From DASUPK01 sp963695675 (GTDB taxonomy: Bacteria > Actinomycetota > Thermoleophilia > Solirubrobacterales > 70-9), in contig CAVOGY010000007.1 of NCBI GenBank assembly GCA_963695675.1, positions 868,001 through 932,000 on the forward strand: a stretch of DNA of 64,000 nt, read 5' to 3'. This document shows positions 1-8,096 of the stretch, one piece after another. The first letter of the stretch is position 1. Each line of letters opens with the position of its first letter. The translations under genes were made by a program, and so were the position numbers. The notes beneath the pieces are model-generated. The model did not search any database and was not told where the DNA came from. It saw nothing but the letters and a program-made list of their open reading frames with translations.

Positions 1-309
1 GTAGGGCCCCGGGTCGAGGGCGTGGTAGGGCACGCCGTCGGGCCGCACGCCCTCGATCCGCCTGTGCATCTCGCGCACCCGTCGGCCGACCTCCCAGGCG
101 AGGTCCGCTCCCCCGTAGACCATCGAGCTGGTGTAGTCGAGCGTGCGCAGCAGCCGGCCCCACGGCTCCTGCTTGAAGTCGGAGTGCTGGCTCACCCCCG
201 CCCCCACCGAGGGGTGGCTCACCTGCAGGAGCAGCGCGTAGCCGGAGGCGGCGAAGAGGCGGGCGTCGCCCGCGATCCGCCAGGTGATCCCGCCGCGCGG
301 CGGGATCAA
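1..309 (-). CDS. DUF2236 (MpaB/Lcp-like oxygenase family) protein, N-terminal part
   Basis: The reverse strand reads as the N-terminal part of a DUF2236 protein, cut by the left window edge. Visible family features are GGITWRIAGDARLF, LLQVSHPSVGAGVSQHSDF and EPWGRLLRTLDYTSSMVYGG, followed by a REMHRRIEG-type segment and YHALDP. DUF2236 includes haem-dependent oxygenases such as latex-clearing protein, but the substrate here cannot be inferred. The start is uncertain: no ATG or GTG is in frame nearby, so the TTG at 309 is used, and CTG codons at 336-339 are alternatives. The gene is divergent from the small gene at 448. Confidence 0.75.
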   Translation of the reverse strand, partial: MIPPRGGITWRIAGDARLFAASGYALLLQVSHPSVGAGVSQHSDFKQEPWGRLLRTLDYTSSMVYGGADLAWEVGRRVREMHRRIEGVRPDGVPYHALDPGPY

Positions 310-447
310 CTCGCCCGCCTCAACGCGTGTCGGCAGCAGCGGTTCCCGTTGGCTGGTAGCGATGGCACGCCGGAGTATCGCTCGCGTACCGGCCGTCCGG
401 GCCCTATGGGCGGAATAGGATCGGCCGACCAGCGAAAAGGAGCGGAG

Positions 448-735
448 ATGTACGCACGTGTAGTCAGGTTCACCGACATCGACCGCCAGCGGATCGAGGA
501 CACCGCCGGCCAAATCGAATCGGGCGAGGGGCCGCCACCCGGCGTCTCCCCCCACTCGATCCAGGTCGTGGTGGACGGTGCCCAGTCCACCGCCGTGGTG
601 ATCCTCTTCTTCGAGAGCGAAGAGGACCTGCGCAACGCGGACCAGGCGCTCAACGAGATGGACTCCTCAGAGACGCCCGGCACCCGCGCCTCGGTCGATC
701 AGGGCGAGGTCAAGGTCGACGCACAGATGGGCTGA
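448..735 (+). CDS. Small ABM-like (dimeric alpha-beta barrel) protein
   Basis: A 95-residue soluble protein starting MYARVVRFTDID. The ATG at 448 has a good Shine-Dalgarno run (AAAAGGAGCGG) just upstream, so the much longer upstream reading frame is not used. The layout is a beta strand, a helix, a strand around IQVVVDGAQSTAVVILFF, and an acidic helix with LRNADQALNEMD. This resembles the ferredoxin-like antibiotic biosynthesis monooxygenase fold seen in small actinobacterial proteins of unknown role. There are no cysteines and no obvious catalytic residues. Function is unknown; it may be a stress or flavin-related accessory protein. Confidence 0.7.
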   Translation: MYARVVRFTDIDRQRIEDTAGQIESGEGPPPGVSPHSIQVVVDGAQSTAVVILFFESEEDLRNADQALNEMDSSETPGTRASVDQGEVKVDAQMG

Positions 736-768
736 GGCTGGGATGTCCGCCGGCGCCGGACCCTGAGC

Positions 769-1476
769 TCAGGCGGCGGCCTGGGCGGCGGCGGCGATCC
801 GGCCAAGCTCGCGGCCGAGCGTCTCCGGCGTCCAGCCGTCTTCGCCGGAGAGCAGCAGGCGGGCGCCGGACTCCGCGAGCCCGGCGATCGAGTTGCCGAG
901 CAGCCGCGCGGTCTTCTCGGGATCGGCCCGCTTGCCGTCCCGGGCCTCGAGCCAGCCCTTGGCGACCAGGGTGAGCCGCTTCACTTGCTCCTCGCGGCCG
1001 CGCTGGATCCGGTGGGCGATCGCGGCGTTGCCGCCCCCCTCCCCCAGGAAGATCAACCGGTAGACCTCGGGCGAATCGCCGACCGCTCGCAGGAATCCGG
1101 TGAAGCCCTCGGTCAGGGTGGTCTCGAGATCGGAGAGGTCGGTGTTCTCGAAGGCGCCCTGGATCTCGGCCAGGATCCGCTGCTCCTCGCGGGCGAGCAG
1201 CGCCCGGAAGAGCTCGTCCTTGCCGGGGAAGCAGGCATAGACGACCGGCTTGGTGACGCCGGCCTGGTCGGCGACGGCCTGCATCGAGGTGCCGTCGTAG
1301 CCGTGCTCGAGGAAGAGCTCTAGGGCGGCGTCCAGCACCTCGGGCCGGCGGCGCTCGGGGCCGAGGTGCGCGGCGCGCTTGCGGTGATGCTCGGCCTTGG
1401 CGGCGTGCTTGGCGGCCAGCCGCTGGTGCTGGATCGCGCTCCGCTTCCGCCGTGAGCTGGTTCTCCTGGTCGCCAT
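769..1476 (-). CDS. TetR/AcrR family transcriptional regulator
   Basis: A 235-aa TetR-type repressor. The first 45 residues are a Lys/Arg/Ala/His-rich extension. The DNA-binding domain follows (about residues 47-92), with VLDAALELFLEHGYDGTSM, then the recognition helix and the typical VYACFPGKDELF ending. The C-terminal ligand/dimer domain has no recognisable ligand signature. It is transcribed away from an SCP2 gene and an acyl-CoA dehydrogenase operon. Two pairs of 13-bp palindromes lie in front of it and in front of the dehydrogenase, so it probably represses itself and the lipid genes, released by an acyl-CoA or sterol-like ligand (inference). Confidence 0.93.
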   Translation of the reverse strand: MATRRTSSRRKRSAIQHQRLAAKHAAKAEHHRKRAAHLGPERRRPEVLDAALELFLEHGYDGTSMQAVADQAGVTKPVVYACFPGKDELFRALLAREEQRILAEIQGAFENTDLSDLETTLTEGFTGFLRAVGDSPEVYRLIFLGEGGGNAAIAHRIQRGREEQVKRLTLVAKGWLEARDGKRADPEKTARLLGNSIAGLAESGARLLLSGEDGWTPETLGRELGRIAAAAQAAA

Positions 1477-1479
1477 TTC

Positions 1480-1512
1480 CTACCTATGGTAGCTTTTTCC
1501 TACTCCAGGTAG
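1480..1512. promoter_or_regulatory. Double palindromic operator, copy 1 (TetR/SCP2 divergent promoter)
   Basis: Two 13-bp sites, CTACCTATGGTAG (1480-1492) and CTACTCCAGGTAG (1500-1512), start exactly 20 bp apart. The first is a perfect palindrome about a central TAT; the second is near-perfect. They sit in the 59-bp gap between the divergent tetR-like and SCP2 start codons, as expected for an autoregulating TetR. The same arrangement recurs at 2284-2316. Confidence 0.8.
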
Positions 1513-1535
1513 CAACCTTACACGGGAGGTATGTC

Positions 1536-2009
1536 GTGCCTGACGAGATCTCGATCGCCGAAGCCGATCTCGCCCAGTTCAAACCCGAGCAGTTCGCCGG
1601 GCTGATCGCCACCGCATCAGACGAGCAGCTCTCCGAGGTGATCCACGGCCCCCTGCGCAAGCAGGTCCTCGACGAGATCTTCGGCCGGATGGCCGACCAC
1701 GTCGAACCCGCCCAGGTCGGCAACCTCGACGCCGTCGTCCACTTCAAGATCCTCGACCCCCCCAAGGAGCAGGGCGGCGGCGACGACCACTACGAGGTGA
1801 TCTTCGCCGACGGCGCCTGCCGCGCCACCGACTCACCCGAGCGCGAGCCCGAGGTGACGATCAAGGTCGGCGGCGTCCACTTCCTGAAGCTCGCCGCCAA
1901 CAAGGCCTCCGGACCCGTCCTCTTCATGACCGGCAAGCTCAAGCTCGAGGGCGACGTGATGCTCGCCAGCCGGCTAACGAGCTTCTTCAGGATTCCGAGC
2001 GCACGCTGA
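1536..2009 (+). CDS. SCP2 sterol-binding domain protein
   Basis: A 157-aa protein of the sterol carrier protein 2 type. GTG at 1536 is taken as the start because GGGAGG lies 6 nt upstream. The SCP2 fold covers about residues 30-155, with VVHFKIL, YEVIFADGACRATD, PEVTIKVGGVHFLKLAANK and a C-terminal VLFMTGKLKLEGDVMLASRL, typical of the family. SCP2 domains bind sterols or acyl chains in a hydrophobic tunnel. It is controlled by the adjacent double operator and probably delivers or holds a lipid substrate for the acyl-CoA dehydrogenase encoded downstream (inference). Confidence 0.9.
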   Translation: MPDEISIAEADLAQFKPEQFAGLIATASDEQLSEVIHGPLRKQVLDEIFGRMADHVEPAQVGNLDAVVHFKILDPPKEQGGGDDHYEVIFADGACRATDSPEREPEVTIKVGGVHFLKLAANKASGPVLFMTGKLKLEGDVMLASRLTSFFRIPSAR

Positions 2010-2052
2010 CCCTCGTCTCGGCTCTGACCACCAGTTCCGCCAGGCTTCGGGG

Positions 2053-2265
2053 GTGAGCGTGCAGGGTGAAGATCTGGCGCAGGCCTCTTTTCCTGAGATG
2101 GAAGAGGCGAAAGCAGCGCTGCCGATCGAGTTCATCCGCAAGGACGAGTGCGTCGAGATCACGCCGGAGTCGGTGCGGCCGCGGAAGGCCGACCTCGACC
2201 AGGTCACCCGAGTCAAGGCGGCGCGCGCCCGGGCTCGCGGCGAGCGCGCGGCCACGTCGGTCTAG
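2053..2265 (+). pseudogene. Orphan segment resembling the C-terminal tail of GTPase TypA/BipA
   Basis: A 70-codon frame from GTG 2053 encodes LPIEFIRKDECVEITPESV followed by RPRKADL, which matches the extreme C-terminus of TypA/BipA (EFI..DE.VEVTP.S.R.RK). No GTPase or EF-G-like domain is present upstream. There is no clear ribosome binding site, and the segment sits between SCP2 and the second operator. It is either a decayed typA fragment or a small protein that reuses this tail. The resemblance is from memory of the family. Confidence 0.45.
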
Positions 2266-2283
2266 GCCTGCGTTTGCAGATTC

Positions 2284-2316
2284 CTACCTTGGGTAGTATT
2301 TTGCTACTCTGGGTAG
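2284..2316. promoter_or_regulatory. Double palindromic operator, copy 2 (acyl-CoA dehydrogenase operon)
   Basis: CTACCTTGGGTAG (2284-2296) and CTACTCTGGGTAG (2304-2316) repeat the geometry of the sites at 1480-1512: 13-bp sites with starts 20 bp apart, the first CTACC..GGTAG-like and the second CTACT..GGTAG-like. They lie 50 bp before the acyl-CoA dehydrogenase start, which links this operon to the TetR-type regulator at 769. Confidence 0.8.
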
Positions 2317-2365
2317 CAATAGAGAGCCAGAGCCACAAGCGGACTTGAGGAGGATTTGAGGCGCG

Positions 2366-3697
2366 ATGGCGACTCCGGAGACGAGGGTGACCGAGCAGGA
2401 ACAGCCGGTTCAGAACGGCCGAGCGGCCGAGGCGAAGGACGCCGCGGCTGAGGCCACCGAGAGCCTGGGAATCGAGGTCGGCGACACCCCCTTCTCGCTT
2501 GAGCTCTCCCAGGACCAGAGGGACATCCGGGAGTGGGCGCATGGATTCGCCGAGCAGACGGTGCGGCCGGCGGCGCACGAGTGGGATGAGAGGGAGGAGT
2601 TCCCCTGGCCGGTGGTGCAGGAGGCGGCCAAGATCGGGCTCTACGGCTTCGAGTCGATCGCGCAGTTCTGGGCCGATCCGTCGGGGCTGACCTTCCCGCT
2701 GGTGAACGAGGAGCTCTTCTGGGGCGACGCCGGGATCGGCATGTCGATCTTCGGCACCACTCTGGCGGTCGCCGGGATCTATGGCTCGGGCACGCCCGAG
2801 CAGATGGTCGAGTGGGTGCCGCAGTGCTACGGCGATGAGAACGACGTCAAGGTCGGCGCCTTCTGCGCGTCCGAGCCTGATGCCGGGTCAGACGTCTCGG
2901 GCTACCGCACCACCGCCAAGTACGACGAGGCGAAGGACGAGTGGGTGATCAACGGGCAGAAGGCCTGGGCGACCAACGGCGGGATCGCCAACGTGCATGT
3001 GGTGATCGCCTCGGTCGACCGCGAGCTCGGCTCGCGCGGCCACGCCGCCTTCGTCATCCCGCCGGGCACCAAGGGCCTCGAGCAGGGCGCCAAGGTGAAG
3101 AAGCACGGCATCCGCGCCTCGCACACGGCCGACGTCCACCTGGACGACTGCCGCGTCCCCGGCTCCTGCCTGCTGGGCGGCAAGGAGAAGCTCGACGAGC
3201 GGCTCGCCAAGGCGCGCGAGGGCACGTCGGCCAAGGGCCAGGCCGCAATGCGGACCTTCGAGCTCTCCCGCCCAACGGTCGGTGCGCAGGCAGTCGGCAT
3301 CGCCCGGGCGGCCTACGAGTACGCCCTCGACTACGCCAAGGAGCGCGAGGCGTTCGGCCGCAAGATCATCGAGAACCAGGCGATCGCCTTCGCCCTCGCC
3401 GACATGAAGATGGAGATCGACGCCGCCAGGCTGCTGGTCCACCGCGCCGCCTGGATGGGCAAGGCCGGCAAGGACTTCGAGGCGGCAGAGGGCTCGATGT
3501 CGAAGCTGAAGGCCGGCGAGGTTGCCGTCTGGGTGACCGAGCGGGCGATCCAGATCCTGGGCGGAAACGGCTACTCGCGCGAGTTCCCCGTCGAGCGGAT
3601 GCACCGCGACGCCAAGATCTGGACGATCTTCGAGGGCACGTCCGAGATCCAGCGGCTGGTTATCAGCCGGGCGATCTCGGGCATGCAGATCAAGTAG
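2366..3697 (+). CDS. Acyl-CoA dehydrogenase
   Basis: A 443-aa FAD-dependent acyl-CoA dehydrogenase. An Ala/Glu-rich tail of about 45 residues precedes the N-terminal helical domain (about 48-160). The middle beta domain carries CASEPDAGSDVSGYRTTA and INGQKAWATNG. The C-terminal helical domain has REAFGRKIIENQ, QILGGNGYSREFPVER and the catalytic-base motif IFEGTSEIQR (Glu at about residue 423). The enzyme introduces a trans-2 double bond in acyl-CoA and passes electrons to ETF. It heads a tightly spaced operon (hydrolase, membrane protein, acyltransferase) under operator copy 2. Substrate chain or steroid specificity cannot be told. Confidence 0.95.
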   Translation: MATPETRVTEQEQPVQNGRAAEAKDAAAEATESLGIEVGDTPFSLELSQDQRDIREWAHGFAEQTVRPAAHEWDEREEFPWPVVQEAAKIGLYGFESIAQFWADPSGLTFPLVNEELFWGDAGIGMSIFGTTLAVAGIYGSGTPEQMVEWVPQCYGDENDVKVGAFCASEPDAGSDVSGYRTTAKYDEAKDEWVINGQKAWATNGGIANVHVVIASVDRELGSRGHAAFVIPPGTKGLEQGAKVKKHGIRASHTADVHLDDCRVPGSCLLGGKEKLDERLAKAREGTSAKGQAAMRTFELSRPTVGAQAVGIARAAYEYALDYAKEREAFGRKIIENQAIAFALADMKMEIDAARLLVHRAAWMGKAGKDFEAAEGSMSKLKAGEVAVWVTERAIQILGGNGYSREFPVERMHRDAKIWTIFEGTSEIQRLVISRAISGMQIK

Positions 3698-3717
3698 TGA
3701 CCCGGGAGGCGCTCGAA

Positions 3718-4692
3718 ATGACCGACCTGCGCGCGGCCTGGCCGAAGGGCGGCGAGCCGCTTGGCGAGTACGAGGAGATCACCCTGCACGGCCACCGGGT
3801 GAGCTTCCAGGCCGCCGGTTCCGGGGATCAGCTGCTGATCCTGCTGCACGGGATCACCTCGACCTCGGATGCCTGGCGCGAGGTGATGCCGCGGCTCGCC
3901 GAGCGCTACACGGTGATCGCCCCGGACATGATCGGCCACGGCCGCTCGGCCAAGCCGCGCGGCGACTACTCGCTCGGCGCCTACGCCGCCGGGGTCCGCG
4001 ACCTGCTCGCCGTGCTCGGCTTCGAGCGCGGCACCGTGGTCGGTCACTCCTTCGGCGGCGGGATCGCGATGCAGTTCGCCTACCTCTTCCCCGAGTACAC
4101 GGAGAGGATGGCGCTGATCGCCTCGGGCGGACTCGGCCGCGAGGTCCACCCCCTGCTGCGCGCCGCGGTGCTTCCCGGTTCCGAGTGGGTGCTGCCAATG
4201 CTGGCGAGCGAGTGGCCGGTCAAGGCCGGCGACGCGGTGCGCTCGGTCCTCGCCCGGCTGGGTGTCGAGGCAAGTCCCGACATCGCCGAGTTCGCCCGCG
4301 GCTACGCCTCGCTCGCCGAGGAGGGCGCCAGCGAGGCCTTCATCCACACGATGCGCAGCGTCATCGACCACGACGGCCAGCGCGTCTCGGCGCTCGACCG
4401 CCTCTACCTCGCCGACCAGCTGCCCACGATGTTCATGTGGGGATCGAACGACCCGGTGATCCCGGTCGAACACGGCCGCAACGCCCACCGCATCGTGGAG
4501 CACAGCCGCTATGTGGAGATCGAGGGCTCCGGCCACTGGCCGATGCTCGACGCTCCGGACCGGATCGTCCGCGAGCTGACCGAATTCATGGAGGAGACAG
4601 AGCCGTTCCAGTGGTCGCTGGAGACGGTGCGCGAGCGCCTGCGGCGCGGGCCCCAGCCCGGCCCGGCGGCGATCGCCGCTGCAGCCGACTGA
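3718..4692 (+). CDS. Alpha/beta hydrolase
   Basis: A 324-aa alpha/beta-hydrolase. ATG 3718 follows a GGGAGG site and lies 20 nt after the dehydrogenase stop. The catalytic set is visible: oxyanion loop LLHGITSTSDAW, nucleophile elbow GHSFGGG (Ser about 110), acid in WGSNDPVIP (Asp about 246) and base in GSGHWPMLD (His about 273). The C-terminal 40 residues are an Arg/Pro/Ala-rich extension. It probably cleaves an ester, lactone or C-C bond of an intermediate made by the dehydrogenase, as meta-cleavage and steroid ring hydrolases do, but specificity is inferred only from context. Confidence 0.92.
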   Translation: MTDLRAAWPKGGEPLGEYEEITLHGHRVSFQAAGSGDQLLILLHGITSTSDAWREVMPRLAERYTVIAPDMIGHGRSAKPRGDYSLGAYAAGVRDLLAVLGFERGTVVGHSFGGGIAMQFAYLFPEYTERMALIASGGLGREVHPLLRAAVLPGSEWVLPMLASEWPVKAGDAVRSVLARLGVEASPDIAEFARGYASLAEEGASEAFIHTMRSVIDHDGQRVSALDRLYLADQLPTMFMWGSNDPVIPVEHGRNAHRIVEHSRYVEIEGSGHWPMLDAPDRIVRELTEFMEETEPFQWSLETVRERLRRGPQPGPAAIAAAAD

Positions 4693-4702
4693 GGGAGGAG
4701 CG

Positions 4703-6583
4703 ATGTTGCCAGCAACTCTGCTCGGAGCGAGCAATCCACCCGCGGGGGGCGCGGCGACCAGCGACGTGATCTACGCCACCGCCGGCGCGATGGTGGTGAC
4801 GGTCCTGCTGTTCGGCCCGGTGCTGCTCTACAAGCTCGGGCGCTTCCCGGCGCTCGGGCGGCTCGCCGACCTGGCCGAGCGGGTCACCAAGCTGCCCGGC
4901 TGGGCCGCGCTGCCCGGCACCTTCCTGGCGGTCACCCTGCTGATCGCGGTCTTCGGGATGTACTGGGACATCTCCCTTCACATCGACCAGGGCCGCGACC
5001 CCGGGCCGCTCGCCAACCCCGCCCACTACTTCATCCTCGCCGGGCTCTTCGGCGTGCTGCTCGCCGGGGTGATCGGCCTCGCCCTACCCAAGCGGGCGAC
5101 CCGGACCTCCTATGAGATCGCGCCCGGCTGGTACGCGCCGATCGGCGCCCTGATGATCGCGATCTGCGGCGCCAGCTCCCTGCTCGCCTTCCCGCTGGAC
5201 GACATCTGGCACCGGATCTTCGGCCAGGACGTGACCCTCTGGGGTCCGACCCACCTGATGCTGATCGGCGGCGCCTCGCTCTCCGTGCTCGGCGCCTGGG
5301 CCCTGCACGCCGAGGGCGACGAGGAGCGCCGCGCCGCGGGCCGGCCGCTGCCGAGCTGGACCCGGTTCCGCGAGATCGTCCTCGCCGGCGCCTTCCTGGT
5401 CGCGCTTTCCACCTTCCAGGCCGAGTTCGACTTCGGCGTGCCCCAGTTCGCGCTCGGCCTGCAGCCGACGCTGATCATGCTGGCCGCCGGGATCGGCCTG
5501 GTCACGGCGCGGATCCGCTTCGGGCCCGGCGGCGCGGTGGCGGCGCTCGCTGTCTACATCGCGATCCGCGGCACCCTCACCCTGCTGATCGGCCCGCTCT
5601 TCGGCGAGATCACCCCCCACTTCCCGCCCTACGTGGTGGAGGCGCTCGTGGTCGAGGGAGTCGCCCTCGCCTACCTGCGCGGCGAGCCCGCCGCCGAGAG
5701 GCCGATCACCTTCGGCGCGCTCGCGGGGCTCGCGATCGGCACGGTCGGCCTCGCCGCCGAGTGGCTCTGGTCCCACGTCTGGGTCGTCAACCCCTGGCCG
5801 GCCTCCCTCTTCCCCGAGGGCGCGATCACCGGCCTGATCGCCGCGGTCGCCGGCGGCGTGATCGGTGGCTACATCGGCCGCGCGCTGACCCCGGCGGTGC
5901 AGAGCCGTGAGCGCGTCCCGCGCGCGGCGCTCGCCGTCGCCGGCGTGGCCGCGGTCGGCGCGGTCGCCTTCCTGATCCCGGTCAACACCGGGCCGGACGT
6001 CCGCGCGACCTTCGACCTCAACGTCCAGAACACCTCCGACGGGCGGCTCGCCACCGGCACCTTCCGGCTCGACCCGCCCGACGCGGCCAAGGACGCCTAC
6101 TGGTTCAACCTGACCAGCTGGCAGGGCAAGGACGGCCCAGCCCAGATCGACACGCCGGACGAGATCGCCCCCGGCGTCTACCGGATCAGCGAGCCGATCC
6201 CCGTCGACGGGACCTGGAAGACGACCCTGCGCCTGCACAAGGGGCGCCAGCTCGCCGGCCTGCCGATCTTCCTGCCGGCCGACCCGGCGATCCCGGTCTC
6301 CGAGGTCCCGGTCCAGCCTCAGATGACCCGCGCCTTCGTGCTCGACCACAAGAACCTGCAGCGCGAGCAGAAGCCCGATGTGCCCGGCTGGCTCACCCTG
6401 GTCGCCTACCTGGGCGTCGGCGGGATCTCCTTCGCCCTGATCTTCGTGGTCGGCTTCGGCCTGGCGCGGCTCGAGCGCCGCGGCGGGGGCCCACGGACGC
6501 CATCGGCTGAGCCCGCCGGCGTCGGCCCCGCCAAGCAGGTCGACGAGGGCCCGAAGCCGGGCACCCGACCCGCGACGGTCTGA
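4703..6583 (+). CDS. Large multi-pass membrane protein with C-terminal extracytoplasmic beta domain
   Basis: A 626-aa protein not assigned to a named family. About ten or more hydrophobic segments fill residues 20-440. Conserved-looking polar motifs in the membrane part are GMYWDISLHIDQGRDP, LDDIWHRIFGQDVTLWGPTH and FQAEFDFGVPQF, whose His/Asp/Trp residues could bind a metal or haem. Residues 435-560 form a soluble region (NVQNTSDGRLATGTFRL, VYRISEPIPVDGTWKTTLRL) resembling the immunoglobulin-like YtkA/CopC type of periplasmic domain. One more membrane helix and a short charged tail follow. It is translationally tied to the next gene (TGATG overlap). Function is unknown; a membrane redox or transport role is possible. 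Confidence 0.8.
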   Translation: MLPATLLGASNPPAGGAATSDVIYATAGAMVVTVLLFGPVLLYKLGRFPALGRLADLAERVTKLPGWAALPGTFLAVTLLIAVFGMYWDISLHIDQGRDPGPLANPAHYFILAGLFGVLLAGVIGLALPKRATRTSYEIAPGWYAPIGALMIAICGASSLLAFPLDDIWHRIFGQDVTLWGPTHLMLIGGASLSVLGAWALHAEGDEERRAAGRPLPSWTRFREIVLAGAFLVALSTFQAEFDFGVPQFALGLQPTLIMLAAGIGLVTARIRFGPGGAVAALAVYIAIRGTLTLLIGPLFGEITPHFPPYVVEALVVEGVALAYLRGEPAAERPITFGALAGLAIGTVGLAAEWLWSHVWVVNPWPASLFPEGAITGLIAAVAGGVIGGYIGRALTPAVQSRERVPRAALAVAGVAAVGAVAFLIPVNTGPDVRATFDLNVQNTSDGRLATGTFRLDPPDAAKDAYWFNLTSWQGKDGPAQIDTPDEIAPGVYRISEPIPVDGTWKTTLRLHKGRQLAGLPIFLPADPAIPVSEVPVQPQMTRAFVLDHKNLQREQKPDVPGWLTLVAYLGVGGISFALIFVVGFGLARLERRGGGPRTPSAEPAGVGPAKQVDEGPKPGTRPATV

Positions 6584-7461
6584 TGGGACTGCGCAGTCAA
6601 ATCGCGGAGGGGATGCGAAGCCTGACCTCCGCCGACGGCATCAAGGACCTGGTCTCCGCCCGGATTCCGGCTGCCGACCTCGACGATCGCGACCCCGACT
6701 ACCTCCGCGAGCAGCTGCCCGGCCTCTGGGTGCTCGCCTCCTTCTACTTCCGCGCCGACGTGCGCGGACTGGAGCGGATCCCCGCGGAGGGGCCGGTGCT
6801 GCTGGTCGGCAACCACTCGGGTGGCAACGTCACGCCGGACACGATGGTCTTCACGCTCGCCTTCGCGGCCCACTTCGGGGTCGAGCGGCGGCTGCATCCG
6901 CTGGTTCACAACCTCGTCCTCGCCCTGCCGCTGCCCTGGGACTTGCGCAAGGCCGGCTGCGTGGCCGCGTCGCCGGAGAACGCGGCGCTCGCCCTGCAGC
7001 GCGATGCCGCGGTGCTCGTCTATCCCGGCGGCGACTGGGAGGTCCACCGGCCCTCCTGGCAGGAGACGAAGATCGACTTCGCCGGCCGCAAGGGGTTCGT
7101 GAAGACGGCGCTCGAGAACGACGCGCCGATCGTGCCGCTGGTCGCGGTCGGTGGCCAGGAGACGGCGATCTTCCTCAGCCGCGGCGAGCGGCTGGCGCGG
7201 GCGCTCCAGCTCGACCGCCTATTCCGGCTCAAGGTGCTGCCGATCTCGCTCTCGATCCCCTGGGGCCTGAACGTCGGTGACATGTTCGGCCACTGGCCGC
7301 TGCCGGCCAAGCTCACCATCGAGGCGATGGACCCGATCCATCTGCGCGAGCGCTTCGGCCGCAACCCCGAAGTCGACGAGGTCTACGAGCACGTCACCAC
7401 CGTCATGCAGGAAAAGCTCGACGATCTGGCGGCCGAGCGGCGGCTGCCGCTCGTCGGCTGA
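6583..7461 (+). CDS. PlsC/DAGAT-like acyltransferase
   Basis: A 292-aa glycerolipid-type acyltransferase. The stop of the previous gene overlaps the ATG by one base. The acyltransferase core begins around residue 60 with VRGLERIPAEGPVLLVGNHSG; the NHSGGNVTPD segment corresponds to the NHx4D catalytic box, shifted as in the diacylglycerol-acyltransferase-like subfamily. VLVYPGGDWEVHRP is the glycine/Glu substrate block, followed by APIVPLVAVGGQE. It transfers an acyl chain from acyl-CoA to a lipid hydroxyl at the membrane. Together with the dehydrogenase and the WS/DGAT gene elsewhere in the window it suggests active neutral lipid metabolism. Confidence 0.9.
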   Translation: MGLRSQIAEGMRSLTSADGIKDLVSARIPAADLDDRDPDYLREQLPGLWVLASFYFRADVRGLERIPAEGPVLLVGNHSGGNVTPDTMVFTLAFAAHFGVERRLHPLVHNLVLALPLPWDLRKAGCVAASPENAALALQRDAAVLVYPGGDWEVHRPSWQETKIDFAGRKGFVKTALENDAPIVPLVAVGGQETAIFLSRGERLARALQLDRLFRLKVLPISLSIPWGLNVGDMFGHWPLPAKLTIEAMDPIHLRERFGRNPEVDEVYEHVTTVMQEKLDDLAAERRLPLVG

Positions 7462-7476
7462 GCTCCGAGCGGTGAG

Positions 7477-7932
7477 ATGCGAATCGAGGAGAGCATCACG
7501 ATCGCGGCCCCCCGGGAGGAGGTCTGGCGCTACGTCTCCGAGCCCGAGCGCTACTCGGAGTTCATGGTCGGATCGAGCTGGTCTCCGGTCCCCGGCGAGG
7601 CCAGCAGCGGGCTGCGCGCCCGATCGCAGGTCGAGGTCCGGGTTCGCTCGATCGACCTCGGCGGCGTCGTCGAGGTGGTGGAGTGGGACCCCCCGCACGA
7701 GCTCGCCTGGACCAACATCACCGGGATCGACCAGCGCGGCCGCTGGATCCTGCGGGATTGCGGCTCGGAGACGGAGGCGATCTTGCGGGTGAGCTACCAG
7801 GTGCCGGGCGGCTTCCTCGCGCTGGTCGCGAGCCAGCTCGGCAGGCCGCTGATCCAGCGGGACGTCCGCCGCTCGCTGGAGGCGCTCAACGAGGCCGTTC
7901 AACGAGGCCCGGTCGAGGAGGCGCTGCGGTGA
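7477..7932 (+). CDS. SRPBCC (polyketide cyclase/START-like) family protein
   Basis: A 151-aa protein with the SRPBCC helix-grip fold: an N-terminal strand ESITIAAPREEVWRYVSEPERY, beta strands in the middle (VVEVVEWDPPHELAW), and a long C-terminal helix DVRRSLEALNEAV. Such proteins bind hydrophobic ligands. It follows the acyltransferase by 15 nt and overlaps the next small gene by 4 nt (GTGA), so it belongs to the same transcript as the lipid genes. Confidence 0.85.
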   Translation: MRIEESITIAAPREEVWRYVSEPERYSEFMVGSSWSPVPGEASSGLRARSQVEVRVRSIDLGGVVEVVEWDPPHELAWTNITGIDQRGRWILRDCGSETEAILRVSYQVPGGFLALVASQLGRPLIQRDVRRSLEALNEAVQRGPVEEALR

Positions 7933-8069
7933 TCATCCTCCTCGCCGTGATCATCCCCCTCGCCCACGCCGGGCACGTGATAGCCGACGCGGCGATCTTC
8001 GGGGTGCCGGTCGGCTCGGTGCTCTTGACGATCTGGGCGCTCAACCGCTGGGGGCCGCGGGACGACTGA
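7929..8069 (+). CDS. 46-aa single-helix membrane peptide
   Basis: GTG 7929 overlaps the previous stop (GTGA). The product starts with the hydrophobic segment VIILLAVIIPLAHAGHVIAD, continues with FGVPVGSVLLTIWALNRW and ends in charged RDD. One or two short membrane helices are likely. The translational coupling and clean stop support a real gene. No family is recognised. Confidence 0.6.
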   Translation: MIILLAVIIPLAHAGHVIADAAIFGVPVGSVLLTIWALNRWGPRDD

Positions 8070-8096
8070 GCGACCGGGGCGCGATAGTTCGCGATC

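Noticed and set aside
3571..4734. 387-codon reverse-strand open frame over the alpha/beta hydrolase
   Set aside because: Low-complexity Arg/Gly/His-rich translation typical of a high-GC shadow frame; the plus frame has a full catalytic set.
5084..6349. 421-codon reverse-strand frame over the polytopic membrane protein
   Set aside because: Asp/Gly/Arg-rich shadow; the plus strand gives coherent membrane helices.
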